Virus record (IMG/VR): IMGVR_UViG_3300032160_000652 | Coordinates: 1 to 35,132 of that record | Strand: one strand, 5' to 3' | Origin: a virus | DNA: 35,132 nucleotides | Shown: one piece after another, positions 8,250 to 15,305 of the stretch | How positions within the stretch are numbered: the first letter of the stretch is position 1 | Layout of the letters: every line of letters starts with the position of its first letter | Made by a program: the position numbers and the translations under genes | The notes under the pieces: model-generated | Databases searched by the model: none | What the model was told of the DNA's origin: nothing | What the model saw: only the letters and a program-made list of their open reading frames with translations

Positions 8250-8431
8250 TTCAGGTCTCCATCGGCGTCGATCTGCGAGGTCTCTGATTTTAGGAATTCA
8301 TGCGGAGCGGGCCGCCATGGAAACGGCCCGCTCCGATGCTCGGCCGCCAGTCCACCGTAGGAGATAAAAAACTGGCGTGCCGGGACAGGACTCCCGCTCT
8401 GGCGTCGCCTAGCGCTAAGTTGGGCTTTCAT
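8246..8431 (-). CDS. Small hypothetical protein, 61 aa
   Basis: ATGA overlaps link this frame to both neighbours. The product is basic and proline-rich (MKAQLSARRRQSGSPVPARQ) with no recognisable domain or membrane segment. Codon-position bias cannot be judged by eye over so short a length, so the support is the coupled layout. Confidence 0.45.
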   Translation of the reverse strand: MKAQLSARRRQSGSPVPARQFFISYGGLAAEHRSGPFPWRPAPHEFLKSETSQIDADGDLK

Positions 8432-8499
8432 GGACCCAGCCTCACGCCCGCGAAGTACAGAACGGTGGCCCTGAGCTGATCGAGCTGGTGGGTTGTCAT
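8428..8499 (-). CDS. Possible 23-residue bridging ORF
   Basis: The frame starts in an ATGA overlap with the 97-residue gene upstream and ends in an ATGA overlap with the 61-residue gene downstream. Its product starts MTTHQLDQLRATVLYFAGVR. Without it there would be a 67-base untranslated gap in a chain of otherwise coupled genes. It may carry ribosomes across or encode a small peptide. Confidence 0.4.
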   Translation of the reverse strand: MTTHQLDQLRATVLYFAGVRLGP

Positions 8500-8789
8500 C
8501 GTTGATCTTTCTCGGACGGCAGCGTCGCTTCCGAGCCCAAAACATTCCACGGCGCTGGTTGCTCACCGCGTCGGGCGATTTCGCGTTCCATCTCGTCGCG
8601 GGCATCCTCCATATTGCGGCCGGGCCGTGGTATCGGCACGATCTTGGCTGGCCTGAAACTGTCATCACCGGCGGTCGCAGGAGGAGGCTCCGGGAATCGA
8701 GGCAAGCTGTGAAAGGTCGGCGCGCGCCAGCTAGACGCTTCTGTTTCGCCGGACGACTTAGAGGGCGGTGGCATCGGGGCGGCGCTCAT
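8496..8789 (-). CDS. Hypothetical proline-rich phage protein, 97 aa
   Basis: The start at 8789 overlaps the stop of the coiled-coil gene (ATGA). The product begins MSAAPMPPPSKSSG, is proline- and serine-rich through residue 60, and ends with a charged helix (MEDARDEMEREIARRGEQP). It is likely flexible and soluble. No family is recognised; its location suggests a structural or assembly function in the tail or head-tail region. Confidence 0.62.
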   Translation of the reverse strand: MSAAPMPPPSKSSGETEASSWRAPTFHSLPRFPEPPPATAGDDSFRPAKIVPIPRPGRNMEDARDEMEREIARRGEQPAPWNVLGSEATLPSEKDQR

Positions 8790-9424
8790 TGTCGAGGTAC
8801 TCCGTTCACATCGATCCAAATGCCATTGGGCGCGAGCGTGCCTGGAACGCGATAATCTTTGTCGCCGAACTGCAATGCCGGTATTTCAAAGACGGCGGAA
8901 AGTGGAACCGGATGGGTCTTCGCCGTCCAACGCACAGCCTGTTCGAAGGTCGGCAAGATTTCCACATCACGTGGCCGGGAGTTGTTGTACTCGGCAATTT
9001 CCTGGTCGAGCCGGTGCAGATCGGCAACGGTCGCGAGCAGCTCCTGAGCCTGGCGTTTATAGATCGCGGGCATCGTGCGCAGCGCCTCGTCAAGCCGGAC
9101 CTGCAGCTCATGCCGCCGGCGGCGGTCCTCCGCCAGCAAGACATCAGCCTCCGCAGCCGCACGCGCCGCGCTAGCACTTTTGTAGTCGCGTTTTGCGAGC
9201 GCCCAGCGCGCGCGAACGCCGGATAGCTTGTTGTCGACTTGGGCGAGCGTCTCGGCGGTGTCGTCCGCCAGCGGCTCTTCAAGACGCTGCGCGAGCGCCG
9301 AGGCCTCTGCTTCGAGCGCGTCTTCGACTGCTTTCGCAGAAGCCTCTTTCGATCGCAGATCATCGAGATCAAGCAGCTCGACGGAAGTCAGGTCAGCCTT
9401 TTTTCGCGATGCCATGCTGCTCAT
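8786..9424 (-). CDS. Coiled-coil phage structural or assembly protein
   Basis: I chose ATG 9424 because GGGAGA lies six bases upstream. The 212-residue product is almost wholly helical from residue 15 to 135, with dense Ala/Glu/Arg/Leu heptads (AVEDALEAEASALAQRLEEP), then a short beta-type C-terminus (DKDYRVPGTLAPNGIWIDV). It resembles in plan the 313-residue coiled-coil protein at 25371-26312, which sits upstream of a prohead protease. Both could be scaffold or head-completion proteins, but sequence alone does not show this. Confidence 0.65.
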   Translation of the reverse strand: MSSMASRKKADLTSVELLDLDDLRSKEASAKAVEDALEAEASALAQRLEEPLADDTAETLAQVDNKLSGVRARWALAKRDYKSASAARAAAEADVLLAEDRRRRHELQVRLDEALRTMPAIYKRQAQELLATVADLHRLDQEIAEYNNSRPRDVEILPTFEQAVRWTAKTHPVPLSAVFEIPALQFGDKDYRVPGTLAPNGIWIDVNGVPRQ

Positions 9425-9493
9425 GATTTCTCCCACCCGCCGCTTTTGAAATTTCTTCGACGCGATTTTTCTTTGCCTTGGCGCTGGACGCAG

Positions 9494-9952
9494 TTATTCG
9501 GCCGGAATGCCGCGCACTGCGGCTTCGATCGCAGCGAGGCCGCGCGCGAAGCGCTTGACGGGCGGTTCGATCGCTAGAGCTGGCGCGGACGCCGCGGCAG
9601 CAGTACTCGGAATGCTTCGCGATACCGCGCCGAGCACATGAGGCACGGCTCGTTCAGCGTGACGATATGAGGATGCACTGACCGCTAATGCATCGCCTGC
9701 AAGCGCCCGCACGCGCTCGATCGCCGCCCCAGCGCGATCTTCACCATGGAGTTGAACAGCAAGGCGCGCGCATGCTTTTGCCAAGCCCAGCGGCGCGCTG
9801 TCGCTATCGCCGGCATGCAGGAGCGCAGCCCGATCCGCTACGCGCTGCGCTACATTGCCGCTTTTTGCGATCGCACGTTGGACCGCAGCGGCGAGGCCCT
9901 GAGCACTGGCCGGCACCATTGTGGAACTGAGCAAGGAAGCGTGATCTGGCAT
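9494..9952 (-). CDS. Hypothetical Ala-rich protein, 152 aa
   Basis: The ATG at 9952 is preceded by AAGGG at a suitable distance. The product is 152 residues, strongly alanine-rich (AQGLAAAVQRAIAKSGNVAQ) and predicted to be helical throughout, with no signal peptide. It is the first gene of the run that leads to the tape measure gene. No family is recognised. The high Ala content could reflect a structural helical bundle or a poorly constrained frame in GC-rich DNA. Confidence 0.52.
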   Translation of the reverse strand: MPDHASLLSSTMVPASAQGLAAAVQRAIAKSGNVAQRVADRAALLHAGDSDSAPLGLAKACARLAVQLHGEDRAGAAIERVRALAGDALAVSASSYRHAERAVPHVLGAVSRSIPSTAAAASAPALAIEPPVKRFARGLAAIEAAVRGIPAE

Positions 9953-10019
9953 CTGGGCGGCCCTTCTGCACCGAAAGTGATTCTCGGGTGATCAGATGCC
10001 AGGCCGCGAAAGGAGAAAA

Positions 10020-10140
10020 GATGCGGAGATTTTCAGGGGGGTGCGGAGATTTTACTGCGGAGATTCTTTTCGTAATAACGCCAAATATTTAGGTCGTAAA
10101 TTCAGCGCGATTGACGGGCTTTGTCAGGGTGCGGAGAATT
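10020..10140. repeat. Short direct repeats after the 271-aa gene
   Basis: The plus-strand words TGCGGAGATTTT (10022-10033 and 10040-10051), TGCGGAGATTCTTTT (about 10055-10069) and TGCGGAGAATTC (about 10130-10141) repeat within 120 bases. The last copy lies inside the 3' end of the 271-residue gene, where it encodes EFSAP. The copies after the stop read KISAP-like words in other frames. They may be degenerate C-terminal repeats left by a shortened gene, or protein-binding sites. The gap 9953-10123 holds nothing else I can identify. Confidence 0.5.
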
Positions 10141-10939
10141 CGGGATTGCCGAGATTTTTTTTCATCCGTCCAGCACTGAGCCAGGCGGTCGCGCCCGTAA
10201 GCTCCACCGCCTTCTTCTTTGCGTCCAAAAATAGACGTTTGGGTATAGAGCGCCCCCCCAGTTGCTTCGATATCATGGATCGCAGATCGGCATCCGTACA
10301 AGTGCGTTGTCGCGTGTCACGGAATATCTTTTCGAGCTGTTCCCGGACTTCAACAAACAAGGGATAATCGCGAGCTTTTCCTAAACTTTTTCCACTTTTG
10401 AGACCGTCGCGCGCGTCAGCGCGCTTTCCGTCGTCCGATTTGCTCCCGCCATCTCGGGCATCATCCGCCGACCAATGGCTTTGCGCGGCCGCTCTCTCAA
10501 AAAGTAGTCCCTGGATGAAACGATATCGCGTTTCCCTCGTTGTGCCGAGAGGAACAAAAAAGCGCCCAGTGCGATCGTTAACGAGCGCGGCCGGATATAG
10601 CCGCTTAGATCGAACAACGATGACGCAGGCGCCGAGCAATCTCTGCGCATATGGAAAAATCATCCTCAATGCGTCATCGTCCGTGACGACTCTGATTGAG
10701 TAATCAGATAACTCAACCGGCTTGATCACTCTTCGCGGAGTACCATCAACCTCGCCCGTCACCTCACCTATTTGGTTCTCGGCCGCGGCAACCATCAGGA
10801 CGTCGACCGCCTCCGACGCCGGTATCCTGTCGCATGAACGGTCGACCTCGTTCGCGTCCCTCGTCTCAATCCATGCAGCAAGCTCCGCGATCGACCAAAA
10901 TCGCTTTTCTGATGGCTTCTTTTCCGCATGGGCCTGCAT
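10124..10939 (-). CDS. Hypothetical accessory protein, 271 aa
   Basis: The product opens with FWSIAELAAWIETRD, a short motif that looks like a helix-based N-terminal module, then has a mixed alpha/beta region to about residue 140. A charged linker (SKSDDGKRADARDGLKS) leads to a C-terminal helical segment (ISKQLGGRSIPKRLFLDAKK). GGAGG lies just upstream of the ATG at 10939. There is no signal peptide. I do not recognise the family. The basic C-terminus suggests nucleic acid contact. Confidence 0.62.
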   Translation of the reverse strand: MQAHAEKKPSEKRFWSIAELAAWIETRDANEVDRSCDRIPASEAVDVLMVAAAENQIGEVTGEVDGTPRRVIKPVELSDYSIRVVTDDDALRMIFPYAQRLLGACVIVVRSKRLYPAALVNDRTGRFFVPLGTTRETRYRFIQGLLFERAAAQSHWSADDARDGGSKSDDGKRADARDGLKSGKSLGKARDYPLFVEVREQLEKIFRDTRQRTCTDADLRSMISKQLGGRSIPKRLFLDAKKKAVELTGATAWLSAGRMKKNLGNPEFSAP

Positions 10940-11083
10940 TCATCGCCTCCGCTTGGCGAACCGCACGAAAGGGTGAGCTCGCGGGGCAGTCGCGTGCGGA
11001 CGCGACCTTTCGCCGGCCAATCTATGTGAATTCAAGAGCACGCGACAGAAACACAACTTGGTTTTCCACCGGAGCGCGCGGGC

Positions 11084-11443
11084 CTATCGCCGGAATTGCC
11101 GCTGCGCGTTCTCGTGCGCGGCCTTAAGCTCCTCGTCGACACATCCGCGCAAGATCAGATAGGAGCCGCTGCCCGGCGCGGTCGCGACCTGGTTGCACCA
11201 GCGCTGCGTCTGCGCCGACAGATCGCCCCAGCGCGGCTTGAGTGCATCATACGAGCTTTGTTCTTCGTCTAGGCAACCGCCATAGACCAATTCCGATCGC
11301 GCCCCGGTGGCGCGCGCCACATGTTCGCACCATCGCTCCGGGCTGTAGATCGGCAGCCGTTCGGACGCGGCGGCGGCAATTGTCGCTGCAGCGAAGGTTA
11401 GGCCGCCGACCACACAAAGCAGGCTTGCACGGCGGCAGAGCAT
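11084..11443 (-). CDS. Secreted small protein with paired WC motifs, 119 aa
   Basis: A clear signal peptide opens the protein (MLCRRASLLCVVGGLTFAAA, then TIAAAASE). The mature part has two half-repeats, each with a Trp-Cys pair and a Gly-Cys pair (RWCEHVARATG with YGGCLDEEQ; RWCNQVATAPG with LRGCVDEEL). Two disulfides are therefore likely in the periplasm. The start overlaps the upstream stop; an alternative GTG lies at 11446. No function is recognised. Exported small proteins in prophages are often lysogenic conversion genes, which is inference. Confidence 0.7.
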   Translation of the reverse strand: MLCRRASLLCVVGGLTFAAATIAAAASERLPIYSPERWCEHVARATGARSELVYGGCLDEEQSSYDALKPRWGDLSAQTQRWCNQVATAPGSGSYLILRGCVDEELKAAHENAQRQFRR

Positions 11444-11811
11444 CACGCTCCCACACCATCTTCATCCGAGAGAACGAAAGAAGTTGCAAGAGCCCTGCCG
11501 ATCGTCCTCATAAACCCGATCACGATGCCGTTAATCCTCACGCCACCATCCGGCCAGGTTCCTTCCGGGCCGGCACCGATCATGTCCCCGACGATCCGCG
11601 GCAACAGCGTTGTCCATCCGGTCGTGCCGTCGCACGATTTTAGAAACTCGATAGCGTAAGCCTCACCTGTGTTGTGATCATCGGAATAGTTGCCGGTCGG
11701 CTGCACCGTCCAAGTGCAACGGCCTTCGGCAGCGAAGAACGGAAGTGGATAAAGCTCGTACTGCGACTTTTGCGGCGGCTCCCGGTAGTCGCTGAGCTGC
11801 ACAACGTTCAT
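11443..11811 (-). CDS. Hypothetical soluble protein, 122 aa
   Basis: The ATG at 11811 overlaps the stop of the XRE regulator (ATGA), and the gene's own stop overlaps the next start. The product begins MNVVQLSDYREPPQKSQYEL and has a well-mixed composition with several aromatic residues, then a hydrophobic segment (RINGIVIGFMRTIGRAL) near the C-terminus. No domain is recognised. Coupling to a regulator suggests co-expression under the same control. Confidence 0.68.
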   Translation of the reverse strand: MNVVQLSDYREPPQKSQYELYPLPFFAAEGRCTWTVQPTGNYSDDHNTGEAYAIEFLKSCDGTTGWTTLLPRIVGDMIGAGPEGTWPDGGVRINGIVIGFMRTIGRALATSFVLSDEDGVGA

Positions 11812-12140
11812 TGCCTGATCCCCACGCGTGGCATTTGCCGATGATGCGGACCTGCCGCCGGCAAGATCACGACTTGCCCTTTTGCATTTTGCGCAAGGTG
11901 GCGGCCTATCCATTCGGCTTCGCCGTTAAAGAGCCAATCGAGACTCACGTCGTGCTTTTGAACGAACTTAAGCATCGCCGAAGTGCCTCTTTGCGGATGG
12001 CCGCTCTCGTATTTTTGGTAGGTTCGCATTGAGACGCCGCAATCGCCAGCCGCTTGCTGCTCGGTTAGCCCCAGGGCCAGGCGCGTCACGCGCAGGCGAT
12101 GGCCCGTCGCCCGCCAACTAAATCTAGGATGCTTCTTCAT
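11808..12140 (-). CDS. XRE/Cro-type HTH transcriptional regulator
   Basis: This 110-residue protein has a typical lambda-repressor-type HTH at residues about 13-68: LRVTRLALGLTEQQAAGDCG, then VSMRTYQKYESG. The tail includes VSLDWLFNGE, the usual end of phage-type XRE domains. It probably represses a nearby operon. The 3' end overlaps the following gene. The 283-residue secreted protein lies four bases upstream of its start, so the two may be co-transcribed. Confidence 0.85.
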   Translation of the reverse strand: MKKHPRFSWRATGHRLRVTRLALGLTEQQAAGDCGVSMRTYQKYESGHPQRGTSAMLKFVQKHDVSLDWLFNGEAEWIGRHLAQNAKGQVVILPAAGPHHRQMPRVGIRQ

Positions 12141-12144
12141 CTGC

Positions 12145-12996
12145 TTAGTCCTCCCCTACAAGCGGAGGCGAGTGCGGCCAAAACGCCATGTCACCGATTG
12201 ACATCGATCGGTTGTCGAGCAGCTCATCGACTTGCGAGCGGATCACACCGCGCAAGTGCGGGCGCAGCGCCTCTAGCACCCGGCTCGCGATAATCATTTC
12301 GCTCGAAGGATTGCCGACGCTGTCATGGTCTTGACATTCGTGTGCCACGTCGATCAGCAGACCGGCCGCAATCGCATGGGGGGAGCGTGGTGTAAGACCA
12401 AGAATCTTGCTCTCGACTGCGAGGAAGCGATCGGTAGCAGCAGTGCTCGCGCGCTCGAGCTCAGGCAGCCCAGCTTTTTGTTCCTCCGCTCGTTGCAGGC
12501 GAACACGTTCCTTAAATTCGGCAAGCTGCCGGTCGCGGATTTTCTTGGCCGCCTTCTTCCCCGCCTTGCTCTTGCCGGACACTTGGACTGACAATTTGTA
12601 ATGTTGCTCGATATCGTAGGGGCTCGGCCGCTTATTGATCATTGCCGAGCCTTCGGGCACGGGGCCGCCTTCAATACGCGGCCAACCGGCACGTGGGCCG
12701 CGATAGATGCCGTCACTGTGAAGGAAGGACGGTCCGGGCCGCGCCCATTCCGGTATCCGCGCGTATCCCTCGCGTGCCGCGATCAATGCGGCATGCATTG
12801 TCCCGGCTAGCGTTTGACGGCGCTCCCAGAGCTTCGCGACCTGCACGTCCACGGCCGCGGCGCCAGGCCATGCGAATTTATCTTCGTCAAGCGGCGCCGC
12901 GGCGATCGATGAGCCCGCGGCGATCGATGACGAAGTGACGGCAACGCACGCAACGCCGGCCACAAGAGCCCGGCGGCTCAGTTCCACAGGCGACAT
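12145..12996 (-). CDS. Exported hypothetical protein with twin-Arg style leader, 283 aa
   Basis: The ATG at 12996 has a strong AGGAGG site eight bases upstream. The N-terminus (LSRRALVAGVACVAV) has a twin arginine and a hydrophobic core, so export by Sec or Tat is likely. The mature part is soluble, with a basic helical stretch (GKSKAGKKAAKKIRDRQLAE) in the middle and a C-terminal segment of unclear type. No catalytic motif is recognised. A 24-residue ORF precedes it and ends within its ribosome binding site. Confidence 0.66.
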   Translation of the reverse strand: MSPVELSRRALVAGVACVAVTSSSIAAGSSIAAAPLDEDKFAWPGAAAVDVQVAKLWERRQTLAGTMHAALIAAREGYARIPEWARPGPSFLHSDGIYRGPRAGWPRIEGGPVPEGSAMINKRPSPYDIEQHYKLSVQVSGKSKAGKKAAKKIRDRQLAEFKERVRLQRAEEQKAGLPELERASTAATDRFLAVESKILGLTPRSPHAIAAGLLIDVAHECQDHDSVGNPSSEMIIASRVLEALRPHLRGVIRSQVDELLDNRSMSIGDMAFWPHSPPLVGED

Positions 12997-13006
12997 GGAT
13001 AACCTC

Positions 13007-13081
13007 CTAGCTAGCTGTGTGTACGAAACACCGGCCAGGCGGAATGCCGCTTCGATTTTTGGTAAGAGTCGATTCGGTCAT
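13007..13081 (-). CDS. Possible 24-aa leader ORF (SGIPPGRCF peptide)
   Basis: This short frame encodes MTESTLTKNRSGIPPGRCF plus five residues and stops within the AGGAGG ribosome site of the 283-residue gene. The same opening and core (MTES, then SGIPPGRCF) recur in a 58-residue plus-strand ORF at 21240-21416, as an inverted DNA repeat. Conservation of the peptide, not only of single bases, suggests it was once or still is translated. It could couple translation to the downstream gene or be the truncated remnant of the longer protein. Confidence 0.45.
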   Translation of the reverse strand: MTESTLTKNRSGIPPGRCFVHTAS

Positions 13082-13238
13082 GCGCGTCGTGGTCCGATGC
13101 GTGTGGCAAGTGGCGTCGGGCCGGTGACAGCCGGTCCGACGCTGCGCACGAATCATAGCCGAGATCGCGCCGAATAGGAATCCCCCCAATTTTAACCTGC
13201 GTGGCGCCTGGCGACGCGCCAAGCGCAAGAGGGTCATC

Positions 13239-13487
13239 ATGCCCCGGCCGAACTGGAACCGCGCGCTGCCGCAGCCGCTTATTATTCCCGACGTCATGGC
13301 ACTCACCACGCTCGCCGACGTGCGCAAGCTCATGCGCCATTTGCCGGCAGATCGCCAAGCCCGCAGCACATGGCAACGCGTCGCGGCGGACATTGAAGCC
13401 GCGGCCAGCGGCGGCGATCTCGAAGGTGCAGCGATCGGCTTGCGGCTTGTGCTCGCCCTGGAAGGCGTCAAATGCCGGCCTCAATGA
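13239..13487 (+). CDS. Small conserved hypothetical protein, 82 aa (copy 1)
   Basis: The product begins MPRPNWNRALPQPLIIPDVM and continues with a helix pair (LADVRKLMRHLP, then AADIEAAASGGDLEGA). A close paralogue lies at 19160-19453. AGAGGG precedes the ATG. The stop overlaps the start of the next gene (ATGA). The family is unknown to me, but its conservation between two distant copies in the window shows that it is a real gene. It has no membrane segment or signal peptide. Confidence 0.78.
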   Translation: MPRPNWNRALPQPLIIPDVMALTTLADVRKLMRHLPADRQARSTWQRVAADIEAAASGGDLEGAAIGLRLVLALEGVKCRPQ

Positions 13488-13729
13488 ACACAGTCACCGC
13501 CGGCGCCGGCAAGTTCACGATCGAGCTTTTTCGCCCCGGCGGCGAAGGCGCTGGCATCGAGCAAATACTCGACGCTGACGGGCCTGTGGGCCGCGCTTTT
13601 TGCCGGCATATTCGCTTTCCGCTTGTATTCGGCTTTGGATCGGCAGTGCCGCTCGGTCATGATCGCAATGAGCGAGATCAGAGGAATTTGGTGGCGACCG
13701 CCGCAACTAACCCAGCGCTTCGGCGATGA
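13484..13729 (+). CDS. Chimeric ORF: FTIELFRPGG module fused to a TM-gene fragment
   Basis: Residues 1-34 match the start of the 71-residue protein at 15306 (KFTIELFRPGGEGAG with EQILDA). From about base 13581 the DNA switches to a copy of the 3' half of the membrane-protein gene at 15121 (homologous to 15223-15311), largely read in another frame. The product is therefore probably non-functional after the switch. The join points to recombination between cassettes of this region. The start overlaps the stop of the 82-residue gene. Confidence 0.55.
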   Translation: MNTVTAGAGKFTIELFRPGGEGAGIEQILDADGPVGRAFCRHIRFPLVFGFGSAVPLGHDRNERDQRNLVATAATNPALRR

Positions 13730-13887
13730 TCTGCTCAGGCGTCTCCTGCACGTTCAAAGTATTGTCCTTTTCAAAGCGCAGAGCGGTATAGTTGCTCTTA
13801 TCCACGCGGCTGCATAGCTGTGATCTGATCAACGTTAATGTAGTAGATAACACCCGTGCTTGTTGAGCACCGGACAAACTTTGCCAT
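13707..13887 (-). pseudogene. Frameshifted small phage gene (MAKFVR type)
   Basis: An ATG at 13887 with GGGGAG eight bases upstream opens MAKFVRCSTSTGVIYYINVD and reaches a stop after QPRG. Shifting one base at about 13814 gives a smooth continuation, DKSNYTALRFEKDNTLNVQE, then TPEQIIAEALG and a stop at 13707. A single extra base would explain this. The reconstructed protein of about 60 residues resembles the many small proteins of MAKF-x-L-x-G-x-x-vyvN type next to phage genes. Confidence 0.6.
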
Positions 13888-13996
13888 TTTGAAGTCTCCC
13901 CGTTTTAGTGGTTAGTGCGCGCGGTGCTCACGCGGCAACGCGCGACGAGCGTCTAGGGCGGCGGGAAGCCAGCGAGCAGGGTCAGCTTGGGTAACG

Positions 13997-14317
13997 CTAG
14001 GCAGCCTTGTTGCGCTTGGCCTTCGACGCCGCGCGCAGCAGTTCGAGCACGCGCTTGGGGTCGCGATCGATGATCATGAGGTAGGCGCGCACCGCGCCGA
14101 GCGGGCGCGAGCGGCCCTGCTCCCACTGCCTGATTTGATGCACTGTGAAGCCAAACGCCGACGCGAAGTCTTCTTGGGACAGATCGAGCTTCGACCGGAT
14201 CAAATGAACGTCGAGTTCCGGCGGCACGAAAAGCCTAGCGGCCTTCTGCTCGTTGCGCGCAATCGCAATGGCCTCCTTGAGGCCCTCTGCAATCTTGTCG
14301 AATGCTCTCTTGCTCAT
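13997..14317 (-). CDS. HigA/NadS-type antitoxin
   Basis: The 106-residue protein has an N-terminal helical arm and an XRE HTH at about residues 50-90 (LDLSQEDFASAFGFTVHQIR, then QWEQGRSRP). The HTH placed after a long arm and a C-terminal tail of the form DRDPKRVLELL are typical of antitoxins paired with RelE/HigB toxins. It starts in an ATGA overlap with the toxin stop. Such antitoxins bind and block the toxin and repress their own promoter; a dyad fitting that role is seen upstream of the toxin. Confidence 0.88.
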   Translation of the reverse strand: MSKRAFDKIAEGLKEAIAIARNEQKAARLFVPPELDVHLIRSKLDLSQEDFASAFGFTVHQIRQWEQGRSRPLGAVRAYLMIIDRDPKRVLELLRAASKAKRNKAA

Positions 14318-14670
14318 CGTTGGGCTCCAACCTTGACGACCCGCCGCTCGTAACTCGCAACTAGCTCCTTGGTCAGTTGAGCCAGTGCGTTCCGTTCCGC
14401 CTTAGTCAAATTGGCCTTCTCTCCTTTCGAAAATGCCGTCAGCAAGAACACCGGAATATCGACGCCCGAGTAGAACGTCACGACGCGATAGCCGCCGCTC
14501 TTGCCCTTGCCGCGCCCGGCCAATCGGATTTTACGGCAGCCGCCCGTACCGGCGATCAAGGTCCCGGCTTGGGGGTCCCGCGCCACGAGCTGCTCCAGTG
14601 CTTCCAGTTCGGCTTCCGACATATCGGCCGCCGCGCGCAGGAAAGCATGCGTATATAGGACGCAATGCAT
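14314..14670 (-). CDS. RelE/HigB-family toxin
   Basis: This 118-residue protein matches RelE/HigB mRNA-interferase type toxins with the toxin-first order. It has the family run LIAGTGGCRKIRLAGRGKGK, then SGGYRVVTFY and PVFLLTAFSKGEKANLT. The basic residues in these strands form the RNA-cutting surface in known members. It is coupled to the antitoxin by ATGA. The start at 14670 lies only about seven bases after a plausible -10 box, so the message may be leaderless; an internal ATG at 14622 has no good ribosome site. Confidence 0.88.
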   Translation of the reverse strand: MHCVLYTHAFLRAAADMSEAELEALEQLVARDPQAGTLIAGTGGCRKIRLAGRGKGKSGGYRVVTFYSGVDIPVFLLTAFSKGEKANLTKAERNALAQLTKELVASYERRVVKVGAQR

Positions 14671-14677
14671 GAACGCT

Positions 14678-14706
14678 TTACTAAGTAACTTACGCAGTTA
14701 CGTCAA
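14678..14706 (-). promoter_or_regulatory. Toxin-antitoxin promoter with operator dyad in the spacer
   Basis: Read on the minus strand, TTGACG (14706-14701) and TAGTAA (14683-14678) are 17 bases apart and act as -35 and -10 candidates. The spacer holds GTAACT-gcgta-AGTTAC (14685-14701), a perfect 6-base-arm dyad. An HTH antitoxin binding there would block polymerase directly, the normal autoregulation for HigBA-type loci. The -10 match is only moderate. Confidence 0.55.
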
Positions 14707-14893
14707 GGTTCCCATCCATCACATTTGTCACACCGGCCCGCCTGGCGGCCAGGGAGAGGCCGCTGGCGCGCGTCTCCTGCCGGGGGCCATCACCCTAGCG
14801 GGCGAGGCAGCAAACGCATTGGGCGGCTGGTTTTCAGGGCAGGCGCTTGGGTGGCGTGCTACAAACCCATCGGGTTCAGGGGCTTGGTCGGCG

Positions 14894-15085
14894 ATGTGGT
14901 TCATCCGGTGGTTTGACGACGGCAATCGGCGGGTGCTGACGCGACGTGTTGAGACCGAGCAAGAGGCTTTCGAGCAAGCCTGCGAGCTGCGGCGGCACTA
15001 CGAGCTGATCGAGATTGAGGGACCGGAAGGCCAGCGCTACGACGCCAACGCGATCATCGAGTGGTGCGTCAAGCACGAGAAGTAG
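14894..15085 (+). CDS. Small hypothetical protein, 63 aa
   Basis: The product MWFIRWFDDGNRRVLTRRVE continues with a charged helix (TEQEAFEQACELRRHYEL) and a C-terminal IIEWCVKHEK. The pattern of a beta hairpin followed by a helix looks like a small globular fold. No family is recognised. It heads a group of three small plus-strand genes. An AGGGG site lies upstream at a slightly long distance. The stretch 14707-14893 before it holds no other gene that I can support. Confidence 0.6.
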   Translation: MWFIRWFDDGNRRVLTRRVETEQEAFEQACELRRHYELIEIEGPEGQRYDANAIIEWCVKHEK

Positions 15086-15120
15086 GGCGTCGCGGGCAAG
15101 TACAAAAAGCGAGTGGCCTA

Positions 15121-15300
15121 ATGATCCGCACACTTGCGGTATGGATATTTGGATTGCTTGCGAGCGCTATTGTCGGTGCCCTTGTAGCAACCAAGCTTGC
15201 GCCGACCTATAGCAACGATTGGGGCCTGTGGGGCGCGCTTGCCGGTATATTCGCTTTCGCTTGTATTCGGCTTTGGATCGGCAGTGCCGCTCGGTGGTGA
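15121..15300 (+). CDS. Small two-helix membrane protein, 59 aa
   Basis: Two transmembrane segments are clear: LAVWIFGLLASAIVGALVAT and GLWGALAGIFAFACIRLWIG, joined by a short polar loop. The product ends in SAARW. Small phage membrane proteins of this size include holins and spanin-like parts, but there is no endolysin beside it, so I do not assign that function. The 3' part is duplicated at 13581-13673 as a broken copy. Confidence 0.62.
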   Translation: MIRTLAVWIFGLLASAIVGALVATKLAPTYSNDWGLWGALAGIFAFACIRLWIGSAARW

Positions 15301-15305
15301 TTGCA

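Noticed and set aside
15121-15300. Holin
   Set aside because: Size and two membrane helices would fit, but there is no endolysin or spanin gene nearby, so the assignment would be a guess.
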